Part shown: positions 13,561 through 25,390 of the stretch, piece by piece
Numbering within the stretch: position 1 is the first letter of the stretch
Layout: each line of letters starts with the position of its first letter
NCBI RefSeq assembly: GCF_002994745.2
Contig: NC_037090.1
Location: 37,939,001 to 38,003,000 of the forward strand
Origin: Rosa chinensis
Taxonomy: Eukaryota; Streptophyta; Magnoliopsida; Rosales; Rosaceae
Reading direction: 5' to 3'
DNA length: 64,000 nucleotides
Translations under genes and position numbers: made by a program
The notes under the pieces: generated by a model
Told to the model about the DNA's origin: nothing
Seen by the model: the letters and a program-made list of their open reading frames with translations, nothing else
The model's database searches: none

Positions 13561-14339
13561 GATTTAATGACTCGAATAGTGACATAGAGTCCACTAGAGA
13601 GACACATAAACTTCTCTAAGATACGCCTTTGTTCGCAATCGTTAGAAGTATTGCAAAGGAACTAATTTCCATTCTCTACATGCGTTTTCGCATGGAATCC
13701 GTTGGCTATTCATAGGTGCGATTTACCCTAGGAGCGTAGAGAGTTTTTGTGACAGTAATCAAGGTGCCATTTGGCAAAAGGAACTTGGGCTATTCCGTGT
13801 CCTTGAATTAACACTGATGGCCCAGCCATCGTAGTCACAAAGTAATATGCTCATAATCAAAATGGAGTCATAATGAAAAGAACTCGAAATTTTATTCATA
13901 AGCCGACGGAGTACATAATTGTCTATTAACCATTAGGAGAATCTAATCCAAAAGATAGCTAATACAAAACAAAGGTAGTCGTTTGACTTCTTTCGGTAAC
14001 TCCAAAATAAATATGACCAGGTGAGTAGAGAGATGTTGGTGGAGCAAAGCTCGCTTAAGTACCACTTATCTCAAAACCTTCCTAGACATCGTACTCATTT
14101 TGGATGAGCCTATGTGAAGAAAAACTAAACCAATGGCATTTACTACAAAGTATATGGCAATTGTCTATTACATCTCTTGGAAAAATAAAGACTTAAACAG
14201 AATTGGCGATCTATTGATCCCAGCCAGATTTGTAGTCTTCAACCCTTCACTCTAGATCATCTTCTTGATCTTCTTTTTCCATATATTGAGTTTCTCTTGC
14301 TTCACATTATGCTTTGTAGGGGTGACAATTTCTTCACGA

Positions 14340-15614
14340 ACTCTACAAATGTGTGCCCAATGACCGGATACTCCACATCGAGAACATACATCTCTTTGCT
14401 CAGACTCCATTGACTAAGGCACTTTGAAAGCGTCATTTAGATGGCTCTTAGTGTTGGTGGCGCCACCAACGTGGCCAGAGGCGTTGCCTCTCTTTCTCTT
14501 TTCACATTGACCTCTTCAATTCCATGTTCGCCTATTTTGGCTGTTACCTTCCCAAGTAGAGAGATTATATGGACCAGAACATCCAGAAATATCCCTAAGA
14601 TTAGGGTTTCGCTCTTGGCGCCCTCCCTTAGGGGCGCGACTATAATTGGATTCCGGAATAAGCTCTGTTTCTACAGATCTCAAATTACAGTTCTTCACAA
14701 GGATATTGTCATGCTTTTTAGGGACATTCATAGCTCTAATGAGCTCTTGAAACCTTGTGATCCGTCCTGCAGTAACATCAATTCGATAGTTCTTAGCAAC
14801 CATCAATGCAGAGACGGGGAAGGTAGAGAGTGTACATACTGGGGAATCAACTAGGTTTGGCACTATCGGCTTGGCCCCATCGGTACTCCCAGGGACTATG
14901 CCATGGGCCGGGTTCACAACCCACAATGATGGGCCTCACAAGGAGTGCCACCCCGGACACCCAGGGCCCAGGGCAAGGCCAGCACAGCCCATCTATACAC
15001 GACTGAAATGACATCAGAAGGACCTGTGTCCCACATCGAGGATAGGGGAGACTCCTCTCCCGTGCTCAAATATAAAGACATTAGCACAACCACCTTTCAG
15101 AGGTAATAACTCCTTTGTCCACTATTTACTTGATACACATCTATTAGTTTCTCACTCAGGCATCGGAGAGGTGTAAACCGTCTGGTACGGTTTACCCCTC
15201 TAACATTGTGTTCTTGATACAGGATTTAGGAGTTGGATCGGTACCCCGGACGGTATAGCATTCTGTGTGAGGTACCCGGAGAAAGCCACCAGAAACAGAG
15301 AGAGTCTTCTCAATCAACATCGCATCTTTGATCTCTTTACCACAGAATTCCATTAAGGATGTAATGCGAAGTGCTTCCGAGTTGTAGTCAAGAACTGACT
15401 TGAAATCATAGAAGCAGAGGCTATGCCATCTCACTTCTAGGTCAGGAAGCAGGGAGTCACGGACGTTGCCAAATCTTTCTTCGAGTGAGACCCACAGCCT
15501 TCTGGGGTCTTCTTCATTCATACACTCGTACTGGAGCAAATCATCCATATGACGAGTCATTAGGATGATGACTTTCGTCTTATTTGCCTCTAAGGCTGCT
15601 CTATTTGCTTCCAA
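14340..15614 (-). pseudogene. Copia gag remnant: UBN2 region plus CCHC zinc knuckle
   Basis: Minus strand. The upstream part (15614 to about 15298) reads TRHMDDLLQYECMNEEDPRR and LWVSLEERFG, a UBN2-type gag domain. After the insertion at 14831-15297 the frame resumes with KNYRIDVTAGRITRFQELIR and ESNYSRAPKGGR, then CSRCGVSGHWAHIC at about 14347-14388, a canonical CX2CX4HX4C knuckle. In-frame stops lie between these blocks, so it is broken. The gag sequence reads straight across when the inserted LTR is removed, which confirms that insertion. Confidence 0.75.
14831..15297 (+). mobile_element. Short solo LTR or TRIM-like insertion in gag
   Basis: Begins TGTACATACTGGGG and ends CCACCAGAAACA. 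The flanks are GAGAG (14826-14830) and a GAGAG run from 15298, consistent with a 5-bp TSD blurred by AG slippage. It is much more GC-rich than its surroundings and contains TCCCACATCG and a TATA-like AAATATAAAGACA, as in plant LTR promoters. About 467 bp with no ORF. Solo LTR or TRIM; family unknown. Confidence 0.65.
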
Positions 15615-16795
15615 AGTTTAAGCTTGCTCAACAGTTAACACGTCCTGGCTACTAGCTAGGCTCGAGAATTCTATCCAGGATTCCATCAGCCTTGAGATGC
15701 TGGCGGACATCACGAACTCACTTGTGATATCCAGAGCCAGTTATTCCCAATAGAGCAAAGTCCAATTTGTTCAGGTTACTCATCCTGAAAGAGAACAAGA
15801 AATTAGGGTTAGTTTAGGAGCGTGAAAGGCTACCACGAAAACATATAAAATTTCTGAGCGTAATCGCTTCCAAGAAATTCAATTCCAAGAGGTATTGAAT
15901 TAGATCGAAACAATGACATAAGTGGTCGATCATAAATTCTCTACAAACTCTAAGTTTGGAGATCTCAACAAGCTCCCAGCTTGGTGTGAGCACGAACCCC
16001 CACAGTTCGGCTTAATTAGGTCTCCCCTATGATTAAGAAAGAGGGGTAGAAGAAGGGAGTTTGCAAGTCCCCGAGAAAAAGAAGAGAAAATGAATACAAA
16101 CTCAAAAACAGAAACTTTTAGTAAAAAATACCTTGAATAGGTCGCCTGAAAATTTGGTTTGGAAAAAATTGGCTGGAAGTGGCTGGAAAAGTCACCGACG
16201 ATGTTGACCAGAGTTGACCGAGTTGCTGACGTGGCTGCTGTAGTGGCAGAAATCTTCTGACGTGGTGGATCTGACGTTTCTGATGACGTGGTTATGGGCC
16301 TGTGTTAGTGGACTTTGACTTCTTCTGGGTCGTTGACCTTCAGGTTGGGCTTTGATTTCTTCCTTCTGGGTTTCTCCTTCCCTTTCTGGGCTGGGCTGCT
16401 TTTTCTTTTTGATTTCTTCCTTTATGGAATTTATTCTGCCGGTTTAGTAATTTGGTAAATTCGGCGCTGGTTCGAGAATTTTTATGCCGGTTCCGGGAAA
16501 TTTTTTTCATGTTCCCAAATTCTGGGATCGAGACGCTGCCTGCGGAAAAATTTGGTAGCAATTGGAGGTCTGAAAGGTGGTGAACCAGTGGAATATATAC
16601 TACGGATGGTTTGGAGCTTCCGGTGGCCGATTTGATAGGTTTCCAGCCGGTTCTTGGGGTGGCGCCGCTGGTTCTGGACTCTTGTGATGGAGGGCTTCAA
16701 GATGTGCAGCTGGGACCGAAAGGGTTTCAAGGTTTTGTATTCGGATTTAGGGTTTTAGCTATTAGGTTTAGGGTTTGGGCATCGTGCTGATAACA

Positions 16796-17009
16796 TGTTT
16801 AAGGAAAATTAAAATTGTGAGAGAATTGAGTTGTACTTTCATTGATAATAGGGGTCTCTTTATATAGAGGATTACAAGACATAGAATTAGAGTTGTACAA
16901 GAAAATATAATCATACAATTAATCAGATATCTATGAATATCTCCGAGAATATCTCTAATTCTAAACCCTATTACAACTAGGTCAAGTAACCTTAAATTTG
17001 GATCAGACA
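16796..17009 (-). repeat. LTR-like 5' end of the Copia remnant
   Basis: On the minus strand it starts TGTCTGATCC, has a TATA-like CTCTATATAAAGAGACC and an AATGAAAG stretch, and ends CTTAAACA, giving about 214 bp with TG...CA ends. TGTTATCAGCACG follows directly and is a possible primer-binding site, though not the usual TGGTATCAGAGC. A second copy at the other end of the element was not found. Confidence 0.55.
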
Positions 17010-18762
17010 CATAATCTGAATTTACTTAAACATGTATTTTTGTCATACAGAATTTCTATATCGTGACATCTCTAACTGTCTCATCAAATATTTTTTACAT
17101 TATATATATGAGCCCAAAAGTTTATGCACATGAAGCTTTATTCATACCAGCGGACAAGATGACACCCATGGAAAATAGAATCCATGAAGATGGTTACCCT
17201 GAACAGAAGCTTTTTGTTGTGGACTTGTGGTCCACCTAGATATTCCAATATGCTTTTTTTTTTTTTGGACAAATGAACTTCCACCGAAAGAGGCCAGGTA
17301 CCCAAGGAAAAAATAATAATAATAAAATAAAAAAACTCTATAGAGTATAGACTATGATAATTGCAGCTTAATGACTATTTGACTATGTATTTAAGTTTTT
17401 AACCAAACTTATGGCCGCTAAACAATGATGTTCCGTAATGTTTGGCTATATTGCACAAGATTAAACCTCTAACTTAGTCTCATCGCAATCGCAAGGATAT
17501 CATCGTTTGCTGCATTAAGAGAATTAAAACTGCATATCCCTCAATAGGATTGGATTTTGCCTAAACCAAGAATCGGGCCTAATTTTTGACAAAACAGAGA
17601 AATGCCACATGTTGCGAACCCAAAAGTTTATTTTTCAGGATTTAGGAGCATCCTGTTCCTAGTTAGTAGTGCACCTCTGTCTCGGTGTTTGGCATCAAAC
17701 CAAAATGCCACAAATCGATTCCGGCTGTGGTCATTGATTGGTAGTAAACTAGTGTAAGTAGTCCCATTGTTACAAGTAGAATATATTCCTTGGCCTAGGA
17801 GGAATAATATTGGAGATGGACAACTGGTTTTTATTGGAAATGGTAACCACCCCAAAGCTTTCCTTCTTGTAACTATCATCCACCACCACCGCCAACACCA
17901 ACACTGTCCTACAGATATTACTGTCAACTCTTATATATGTATTTATAAACACACGCACGCTCACAAGGAGAAGGAGTGAAAGGAAAGCCTGCCAATTTGG
18001 CACCAGATGCCAATTCTATAAATAGGATAGGATAGGCCAAAGACAGGGTGACAGACACAACTAGGGCACCAGATAACATCTTTTGAGTGAAACCGTCCCT
18101 CAGTTTCTGCCAAAATTATTTTGTTGCTTAACTTGCTATCTGCTGTGCTAGTGTACAACAAGAAGGCCAAGGCTTAGGCCTAGGTCATCTTCGTCATAAA
18201 CAACTTACAACTTCAAGGCTGAGAAGATTAATAGCTTAGCTATAATTTTTTTTTTTTTTTTTTTTTTTCCGTCCATGAAAGCAAAAGAGGAGATTGATAT
18301 TTAGCCGGAAAATACTCTCATCCAAATTCTTTAACTTAATTGTTTTTATACATTGCAATTTTCTAATCTGAACCGTCTATATTTTAGATAATTAGTTAAA
18401 AATCATCACCACAAAAAATTAACTGAAACAGAGATCATCTATCCATAAACTTGTATTAATCAAATAAGTAATTGACATGAAAATACTGACTGTTACTAAA
18501 ATTGTCCATTTCTTCACTATGATTAGATGAGCAAATAATTTACATTTTTTTTATTATGTAGAAATGATCTTTAAGACCAATTTAAATATGAGAGCTTTTA
18601 GTCAAACATCTCAAATTAGCATGTGGACCTCCCAATTTTTTTTTGTAATTTTCAAAATCCTATATTGCCTTTGAGGAAAAAAAAATGATAAATTTTATTT
18701 TTCTTCACTAAGAAAGAATACCAATTATAGATTTCACTTCATCTCTTTCTTCAACAAAGGTT
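17010..18762. other. Intergenic DNA, nothing recognised
   Basis: AT-rich, with long homopolymers (poly-T near 17251-17263 and 18247-18268). TTTTTTTTTTTTGGACAAATG near 17.26 kb resembles the reversed 3' end of a LINE but is too short to assign. No gene, RNA or terminal repeats found. Confidence 0.4.
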
Positions 18763-18782
18763 GATTCTTCATATGTCCTCCT

Positions 18783-19674
18783 CTTTTTTTTGGGTCAAAT
18801 AAACTCATTCATTAGATGAAACCCATATTACAAAGGTAATACAGAAAAAGTAGGAGTCCTAGGCCCGAAAACCCAATAGACAACCCATAAACTAAACTAG
18901 AACTAATTGACAAGCCGGGCCCAAAAGTCCAAAATACCAGAAAACCTAGATCTAAAACCAAAGTCTTCGCTGCAACACAGGCTGGCCGCCATGAGTACCA
19001 CCATGGCCAGATGAGCTCCGACAGAAACTTGACTTCCAGAGGCCAAATAACTCTCCACCATCATTCTCCACACCGAAATAGCATGCACAGGAAGAAACAA
19101 GAAAAACAGAGAACTTAGTAAAGGTAGTCGTGGAGGTGGAGACCACCATGCATCACAACACCACTGGTCTGGCGATGTCCACACACTGCGGTGGCTTGCT
19201 GGTACTGCTGCAATCATCAGGTGTGAATTTAAGTGAACAGATCCCTATAGAGACTCCAAGGGTTGAAAGTGAAGATGGGGTTGTGGAAAAAGAGAAAAGT
19301 CAGATGAAGATGGGAGGGTGAGGTGTTTGAGATGGAGGAGGATGGGAGGTTTGAGAATAGATCTGGAAATCTGATGAGAAATTGGGCAAGCACAAGGAGA
19401 GATAAAATGGAAAAGAGACATGAAAAGATTTAAAACTGAGACCAAAGCTCAGAAAACCTCACCACAAAAGGGTAGAGAGACTGGAGGGACGTTGCCGACT
19501 CCCAAAACAGCAGAGAGAGAGAGAGAGACCACCCCCAACTCTCAAGCCGTTGATCTAGATCCGGATGGATCAATATCTGGGCAAGACAGAAGGGGGAGGG
19601 GTGATGGTGTTTTCAGATCTGTTTTCTCTCTCTAGATTTTAGAGAGAGAGGCTCTCGTGTATCATAGTCAAAGA
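18783..19674 (-). mobile_element. Non-LTR (LINE-type) retrotransposon insertion, 892 bp
   Basis: A perfect 20-bp direct repeat GATTCTTCATATGTCCTCCT flanks the segment (18763-18782 and 19675-19694). The left inner end is a poly-T run, i.e. a poly-A tail on the minus strand, so this is target-primed reverse transcription with the element reading leftward. No reverse transcriptase motif is visible in any frame, so it is a 5'-truncated or non-autonomous element, or a retroposed transcript. The interior is unusually GC-rich, with CTCTCT and AGAGAG tracts near its 5' end. Confidence 0.85.
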
Positions 19675-19748
19675 GATTCTTCATATGTCCTCCTTAGTCC
19701 TCCCCAACAATATCTCTTCACTTACTAACATCCTACAAATTTCTTTAA

Positions 19749-19975
19749 GGATTAAATTTAGTGTACTCCCCTGAACTTTGGGCCTAAAATCAGATTGATC
19801 CCTCTTTCTGAAAATCGATTACGATGGTCCCTACTATCAAATGACATCGTCTGAGTCTAAAATTTGAATTTGGCTAAAACATGACATCACGTGCTGAGTT
19901 GGAGCAGACATAGGGGCCTATTTTATAGATTTTAAATCCTACAAGGATGGCAAAATAGACATTTCTTATTTTTCT

Positions 19976-20071
<96 letters not shown>

Positions 20072-20113
20072 CCCCCTTCTCTATTTCGATGACCATGTTA
20101 TCACCTCCACCTC

Positions 20114-20158
<45 letters not shown>

Positions 20159-21258
20159 CCCCCCTTCTCTATTTCGATGACCATGTTATCACCTCCACCT
20201 CCCTTCGATCTAAAGCTCCACACCACGTCATCTCTTTCCTCGTCCTCCTCCTCCTCTATCTGAATCGGCGGCGTAGGCACAAGTTTATCTAACTTCTCTC
20301 TATCTCCCCAAACCGGATTCAAGCCCTAATCTCTCATTTTCCCCCAATTCGGGGTTGGAGGCCGACGGGCCAGAAAGACCACCTCCGGCCGGCGCACCCA
20401 CCCCAAACCTTTCGTCTCGTCCTCCCTGACGTCCCTATGGTATAGGTTTGTCTGATCGTTGATCGAGGAGAGAGAATCGAAGCTTGAAGCTTCAGGGTTT
20501 TGTGGTGAAGTTTCGATGCATTTTCCAGCGACTACAGCAATCATCAACAATGCATGAGGTACAAAAATCAATCTCTTCTTCACGTTCTACACGATAGTAT
20601 GCATGGTTTTTTATTTTTCTTGAGTTATGAATGAATTGGTTTTTGGTTGCTTTCTGTGCCGACGGAGCTCACTGTGCACGGCGGTTTTCAGGGATTTTTT
20701 CGGCAGCTGTTCAGGAGGTTCTGGGCTTGTATTTGACGTTTTGGAGTGTGATAGATGCCTGGTTGGGCTTGTGAATTCAAGGTATACTATGAATCTTGAA
20801 TTATGAATTGAATGGTTGGTTGTGATTATTGATTTGGTTGCTATCGATCTTTTCAGGGTCGACGGCGAGGTCTGGGAGCTTCTTGGAAAGGTGGAGGGAG
20901 TAGAGTGTGGTGGAGAAGCTCGTAGGTAGCGTGGAGCTTGGAGGGCTGGAGAGTGAGGGCATTGATGGATTGGAGGTGGCGTGGTCAGTGTGCCGATAGA
21001 TAATTTTTTTTTAAAAATAATAGAAATTAGATTAAATTTGAAATATCCATTTTGCCCTTCTTAGGGGGTTTGAAGTCTAAAAAGTAGGTCCCTATGTCGG
21101 CTCCAACTCAGCATATGACGTCATGTTTTGAGCCAAATTCAAATTTTGAACTCAAGAGATGTCATTTGAGTGTATGAGACCATCCTAATCGATTTTCAGA
21201 AAAAGAAAGCAATCTGATTTTAGGCCCAAAGTTTAGGGGAATAAACTGATTTTTTTCC
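19749..21258. mobile_element. Mutator-like element with ~200 bp terminal inverted repeats
   Basis: The left end (GGATTAAATTTAGTGTACTC) and the right end (complement GGAAAAAAATCAGTTTATTC) continue into about 200 bp of inverted similarity, including CCTGAACTTTGGGCC and the TGACATCACGTGCTGAGTTGG region against its complement near 21.10 kb. A perfect 9-bp TSD TTTCTTTAA lies at 19740-19748 and 21259-21267. Long TIRs with a 9-bp TSD define a Mutator-like element. There is no transposase; the core (20.2-20.95 kb) is GC-rich and could be captured host sequence, but I recognise no gene in it. Confidence 0.9.
19978..20206. repeat. Large CT microsatellite in a duplicated unit
   Basis: About 90 bp of pure TC repeat (to about 20068), then a roughly 48-bp unit beginning CCCCCTTCTCTATTTCGATG, then a second TC tract of about 38 bp and a second copy of the 48-bp unit to 20206. 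The composite unit (TC tract plus 48 bp) is duplicated in tandem inside the Mutator-like element. Confidence 0.92.
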
Positions 21259-21413
21259 TTTCTTTAATCCCCCAATACCCACCTAGACAATGAAACACCG
21301 AGTCTTTCTCAGGTTGAAGTTTTATACTTAATTAATCAAATTACAAGTTTCCTTTTCTAGGAGAGTTAAGGAAGACGGGATGTCGAAGCGGGTGCGTACG
21401 TCAGGGATGTGGA

Positions 21414-21756
21414 TAGGAGTCATCATGGACCAAGGTAGGGCAGGCCCTACCCTAAATTTTAGGGCTTAGGGTCGGGCCGGGCCGGGCGTAATCAAATTCA
21501 ATAAAATTTAGGGCCAAGTACGGTCGGGCCATGGCTTACATATGCTAACCCTTACCCACCCGAAAGGCCCGAGCTGCTAGGGCTGAAAGGGCCGAGTCGA
21601 GTCGGTCTTCTGAATAGGGCCGAAATGGGCGTAAAACGGCCTTATTTTTTTTAACAAAAAGAAATACATTTTTTTTCTTCTCAAAATGTGGCTTAATGAT
21701 TAATTTTCATATTTAAAATATATATATATATACACACACACACACACGTACATACA

Positions 21757-21787
<31 letters not shown>

Positions 21788-22164
21788 GTATATTGGAATT
21801 AAGTTATAATATTTAAAAATATTAGTTAAAGTGGTTATATTCAATTAACTATCTCTCTAAATCTCTCAAAATTAATTGTTGTTTAACAAAGGAAACAAAA
21901 ATTAAAGAAAATAAAGTGTAGGAAATCAATTACAAAGAAAGAGATAAGTTGTATGTTATAGAAAAAAGAGAAACATATTTAAAAAATAGAACATTATTAG
22001 GGCTTAATTGGGCAGGCTTAAAGGGCCGGGCCGGGCCGAGCTGGGCTTCATTTTCATGGCACATACCCTACCCTATTTGAGAAAGGGTCGGGTCGGACCT
22101 CTGCCCTATAGGTCAGGCGAGCTTGGGGCGGGCTTAGGGCCAAAGAGCCAAATGATGACCCCTA
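21414..22164. mobile_element. Non-autonomous hAT element
   Basis: Ends TAGGAGTCATCATGG and the complement of ATGATGACCCCTA give an imperfect TIR. A perfect 8-bp TSD GATGTGGA lies at 21406-21413 and 22165-22172. The subterminal regions hold palindromic GGGCCGGGCCGGGC-type motifs on both sides (about 21.47-21.65 and 22.02-22.14 kb). The interior is AT-rich with a TA/CA/CATA microsatellite at about 21718-21786. No transposase. TIR, TSD length and GC-rich subterminal repeats fit hAT. Confidence 0.88.
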
Positions 22165-22172
22165 GATGTGGA

Positions 22173-24890
22173 TGTTGTTGGTGGTGGCAAAAGGGAGGGA
22201 GAAGAGTTGAGGACAAACATCTTCATCTTAATGGTGGATTACGTTACTATTAGTAACATCTTCATCTTCGTCTTAATCTAGTCGTCAGTGGCGTTGGATT
22301 AGGTTATTATCAATAACATCTTCTTCTTCATTATCTAATATACCAATTAACAATCAACACTAGTGGATCAATTGGGTGATTGACCCATCATCTCTATTTG
22401 ATTCTTCACTTCGTCCACTCAAGATTCAAGCATTTTCACCAAGATTGAAACATTCTCACAATACATGGGTACCAGATGGAATTGTTCAGAATAATTCATG
22501 AACCTCTATTGCGAAAGAGAATTGGATTCCCTCAATGAAAGAGTTTGGAAAAGATTATTTAATTTTAGTAAGATATTGATGGTGTTATCTTCTCTTAACA
22601 GTGGTAGTTTCAGGCTGGTTGCCGGAGATAAAAAAGATGTGCACAGTGAAAAGGAATGAGGTGTACAGAGAAAAATTAAAGGGGACAAAATTGGAAAGTA
22701 TGGAGAAAAAAATTCAACAGAGGTCCAAATACCACTTTAGGAGGTATAAATAGAACTGCCCTTTAAAGATCATGAAAATACAGAGTCAAGTTCTGACACT
22801 CTTAGTAAACTTTGATCTTTCGGTGGAATATTGCCCTCTCAATCAAATAAATTAGTTATTCGTTGTAGTCATATCATTAACTACAAAAATCTGTACACAG
22901 CTACAATTCGTAGTGTCTATAGCTTCATGCTTGTGTTCCTGCTCTGTTACTGGTTTCCTTTTTCTTCTTCTTTTTTCAGCTTTTCTTTTTTTTCCTTTTG
23001 GATGCGTTTTGCATCTCCCGGTTGTATTTCCTACATATTAATCTGGTTTGACCTCTTTTACCTCAAAAAACAAGTTGAAAAAATACCATGTACTATGTAT
23101 GTAAATAAAGAGTAGTTTCGACGAACTTATTTAAACTAATTAGCCAACCTTGCTTATACATTAAGTAATCATATCTGATTAAAAAACTCAATGATTATAT
23201 ATGTCAAACGTTCTCGTTAAGCTCGTAGTGTTGAAATGGGGAATATTATTTAACCATTTATTTATGCAAGCATAATCGTGGCCGAGGCTCAACAAACAAG
23301 AGATGATTGGGACACAACACAACACAACTCATAATATATAATGATATCTCGTATAATAATTGGGGACCCAGTGGGGAGTTGTTGTTCGTCGTGCTTGTAA
23401 TCTTAGCCTAAAATTTGGAAGGTGCATGTGTGGTTAAATTACTTAAATGAATGAATTGACAATTAGCTAGTTAAGTTGACCGTTGAGGCATTGACAAAGG
23501 TAAGGTTAATGAATATGATCCTCTAATAAAACGAGTGGTAAGGACTCCTATCTAATCTAATCCTATATCTACATAACAATCTGGACGGCATCAAATCCGT
23601 GATTTTTGGTTCAACTTGATGCTCGTTGGATTTAAGAGGTGCCATTTGTCGTAGGTACAACTTAAGAGATATCCATAATGGAAGTTAGTGTTGTTTCTCT
23701 TTTTTTTCTTCATCCTAATAATATTAATAATAACTTTTTGTCCAATTAATAATCTTTAGTAACAAGTTAAATTACTATCAGGTTTGAGCAGATACGGTTA
23801 CTAAGGTAGTGATTTTTTTCATTTTTATCTAACCCCAATAAGGTTGAATTATGATGTCTAACTTTGCTTCTAAGAAAAAGAAAAATTAGACCTTCAAAAT
23901 CCCTCATAATGATGAGATGTGTTGTAAATGCTAAATATATGAGAATGATGACCGTGGGAAAAGATTAGTCTATATGCGATGCAGCTAAGGGGCATAGTAA
24001 CATGAACTTATTTACCTTTTGTTGATAGAAGAAATATATACCCAATTTGAAATTGATCGAGTTGGCTAAATAGTAGTCTTGTTTTCTCATAGATTATAAA
24101 AAGTTTAAAAGTTCGAATCTAGTGTACGATATAAAAAAAGTCTACTGAATTAACCCATAAAAACATAATAATAGTAAGAAGAAAAAAAATCTTCCTATTT
24201 CTTCCAAAATAAAAATCATTTATCGATCACCAATGTCGTTGTTTGTTAAAGTCCAAAACAAAAACTAAGAAGCAATCAAGTCATCTTTTTCTTCCTTCAA
24301 CCTTCGCTCAACCATAAAAATTTCGACATTACATGGCCCTGCCTTGTTTAATAAGAGAATAACCATGACGATTAGAAACTTATGGTCAGGTCAATTTGCC
24401 CTTTCATGATAACCTAAAACCACTAGCACCATCCTTTTATTTATTTATTCAAATGCATGACCTTCCATTAATCATTAATCAAGAGAATATAGATCTTCTT
24501 TCTTCCTATCAAGTAATAAGAAATAGACATGTTGGTTTTGCTTACACTTGACATAGACTCATAGTACTAAAACAACTTCACTGTGTAATAGAAAATGATA
24601 TTTATCCATTTTATTAATAATTTCTTTAGGTTCGTTTCAAAAAAAAAAAAAAAAATTCTTTAGGCATCTGAGTTGATTATGCATTTTAAGTCACTGGGTT
24701 GGATCTGAGTTGATTATGCATTTGAAGTCACTGGGTTGGCTAGGCTAAGTCGCTAAGATGTCTTAGGTTTGAATTTGGTGTTGGTTGCTATTTTCGGATC
24801 AAATCGTCATCCATACTTCATTCAAACTGAAGGAAAGTTACAAGCAGGGATGCAATATTTGAAAGATATGTTGATTGGCATACAATTTGT
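22173..24890. other. Intergenic DNA with small duplications
   Basis: No gene recognised. A roughly 40-bp direct duplication at about 24665-24741 (ATCTGAGTTGATTATGCATT, then GTCACTGGGTTGG, twice) and a similar short duplication near 22.23-22.32 kb. Otherwise AT-rich non-coding DNA with homopolymers. Confidence 0.4.
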
Positions 24891-24899
24891 TAAATGGTA

Positions 24900-25390
24900 T
24901 TGAGTTTTACAAGAAAAGATAATCGTACAATGATTAGGATATCTTTGTTATTGAAAAATAAATGCTAGTTTGGGATTGCTGTGACTTTTTAAAAAAAAAA
25001 CTGTTGCTGCTATATTGTGAAAATAATTGAATTAAAACAGTTTTGTGTTTGGTAAATAATATTTTTAAAAGTGCTGTCAGTACTTAAAACAACTGCACTA
25101 CTGCAGAGTGTGTTTTGATCCACAACAGCTTCTAAAAACAATCTCTAGGCTGCTTCTAAAATCTACTTCTAGTGACTTATAATTTTCAATTAAAGCTGCT
25201 TTTTATTTATTTACCAAAGATAATAAAATCTAAAATTTTGAATAAAACCTAATTTTTTTAAAAGCAAAGCAATCTCAAATGAGACCTCAGATTCTCTGCT
25301 TGTAATCATTTATATAAATAAGCCCCTGTTAGGCTATCATCAATGAAGTACACAATTCATTCTCCTAATTAAATTTCTCAAATCTCTTAA
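24900..25390. repeat. Copia-type LTR debris, split by a MITE
   Basis: 24904-24945 resembles, in reverse complement, the internal part of the LTR at 16796-17009 (TTTTACAAGAAAAGATAATC). 25290-25380, after the MITE, resembles the same LTR promoter region in the plus orientation (TTTATATAAATAAGCCCC, then ATCAATGAAGTACACAATTC). The two pieces are in opposite orientation, so this is rearranged debris. Confidence 0.5.
24968..25280. mobile_element. Harbinger/Tourist-like MITE
   Basis: The left end GTTTGGGATTGCTGTGAC and the complement of the right end (ATTTGAGATTGCTTTGC) form an imperfect TIR. The interior has TTTGGTAAATAA and AAGCTGCTTTT motifs facing inward, like the ends of the PIF/Harbinger element at 33242-37818 (GTTTGGGATTGCTGTG). 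No ORF. The exact 3-bp TSD could not be fixed. Confidence 0.65.

Larger units (their letters stand above)
10330..17009 (-). mobile_element. Decayed Ty1/Copia retrotransposon, minus strand
   Basis: Read on the minus strand: an LTR-like end (17009-16796), a leader, gag with a UBN2-type region and CCHC zinc knuckle, a GAG-pre-integrase segment and part of the integrase core, ending near 10.33 kb. Reverse transcriptase, RNase H and the 3' LTR are not visible, so the element is truncated. Stops and frameshifts are frequent. Two younger LTR insertions (11066-13033 and 14831-15297) split it. Confidence 0.75.

Noticed and set aside
14441..14854. 137-aa plus-strand ORF
   Set aside because: Antisense of the Copia gag remnant, whose minus-strand reading has the expected domains.
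14831..15297. Cassandra (5S-promoter TRIM) LTR
   Set aside because: TCCCACATCG suggested a TRIM, but no 5S rRNA-like promoter stretch is present.
20089..20322. ORFs rich in Ser-Leu or Arg-Glu
   Set aside because: Translations of the CT microsatellite.
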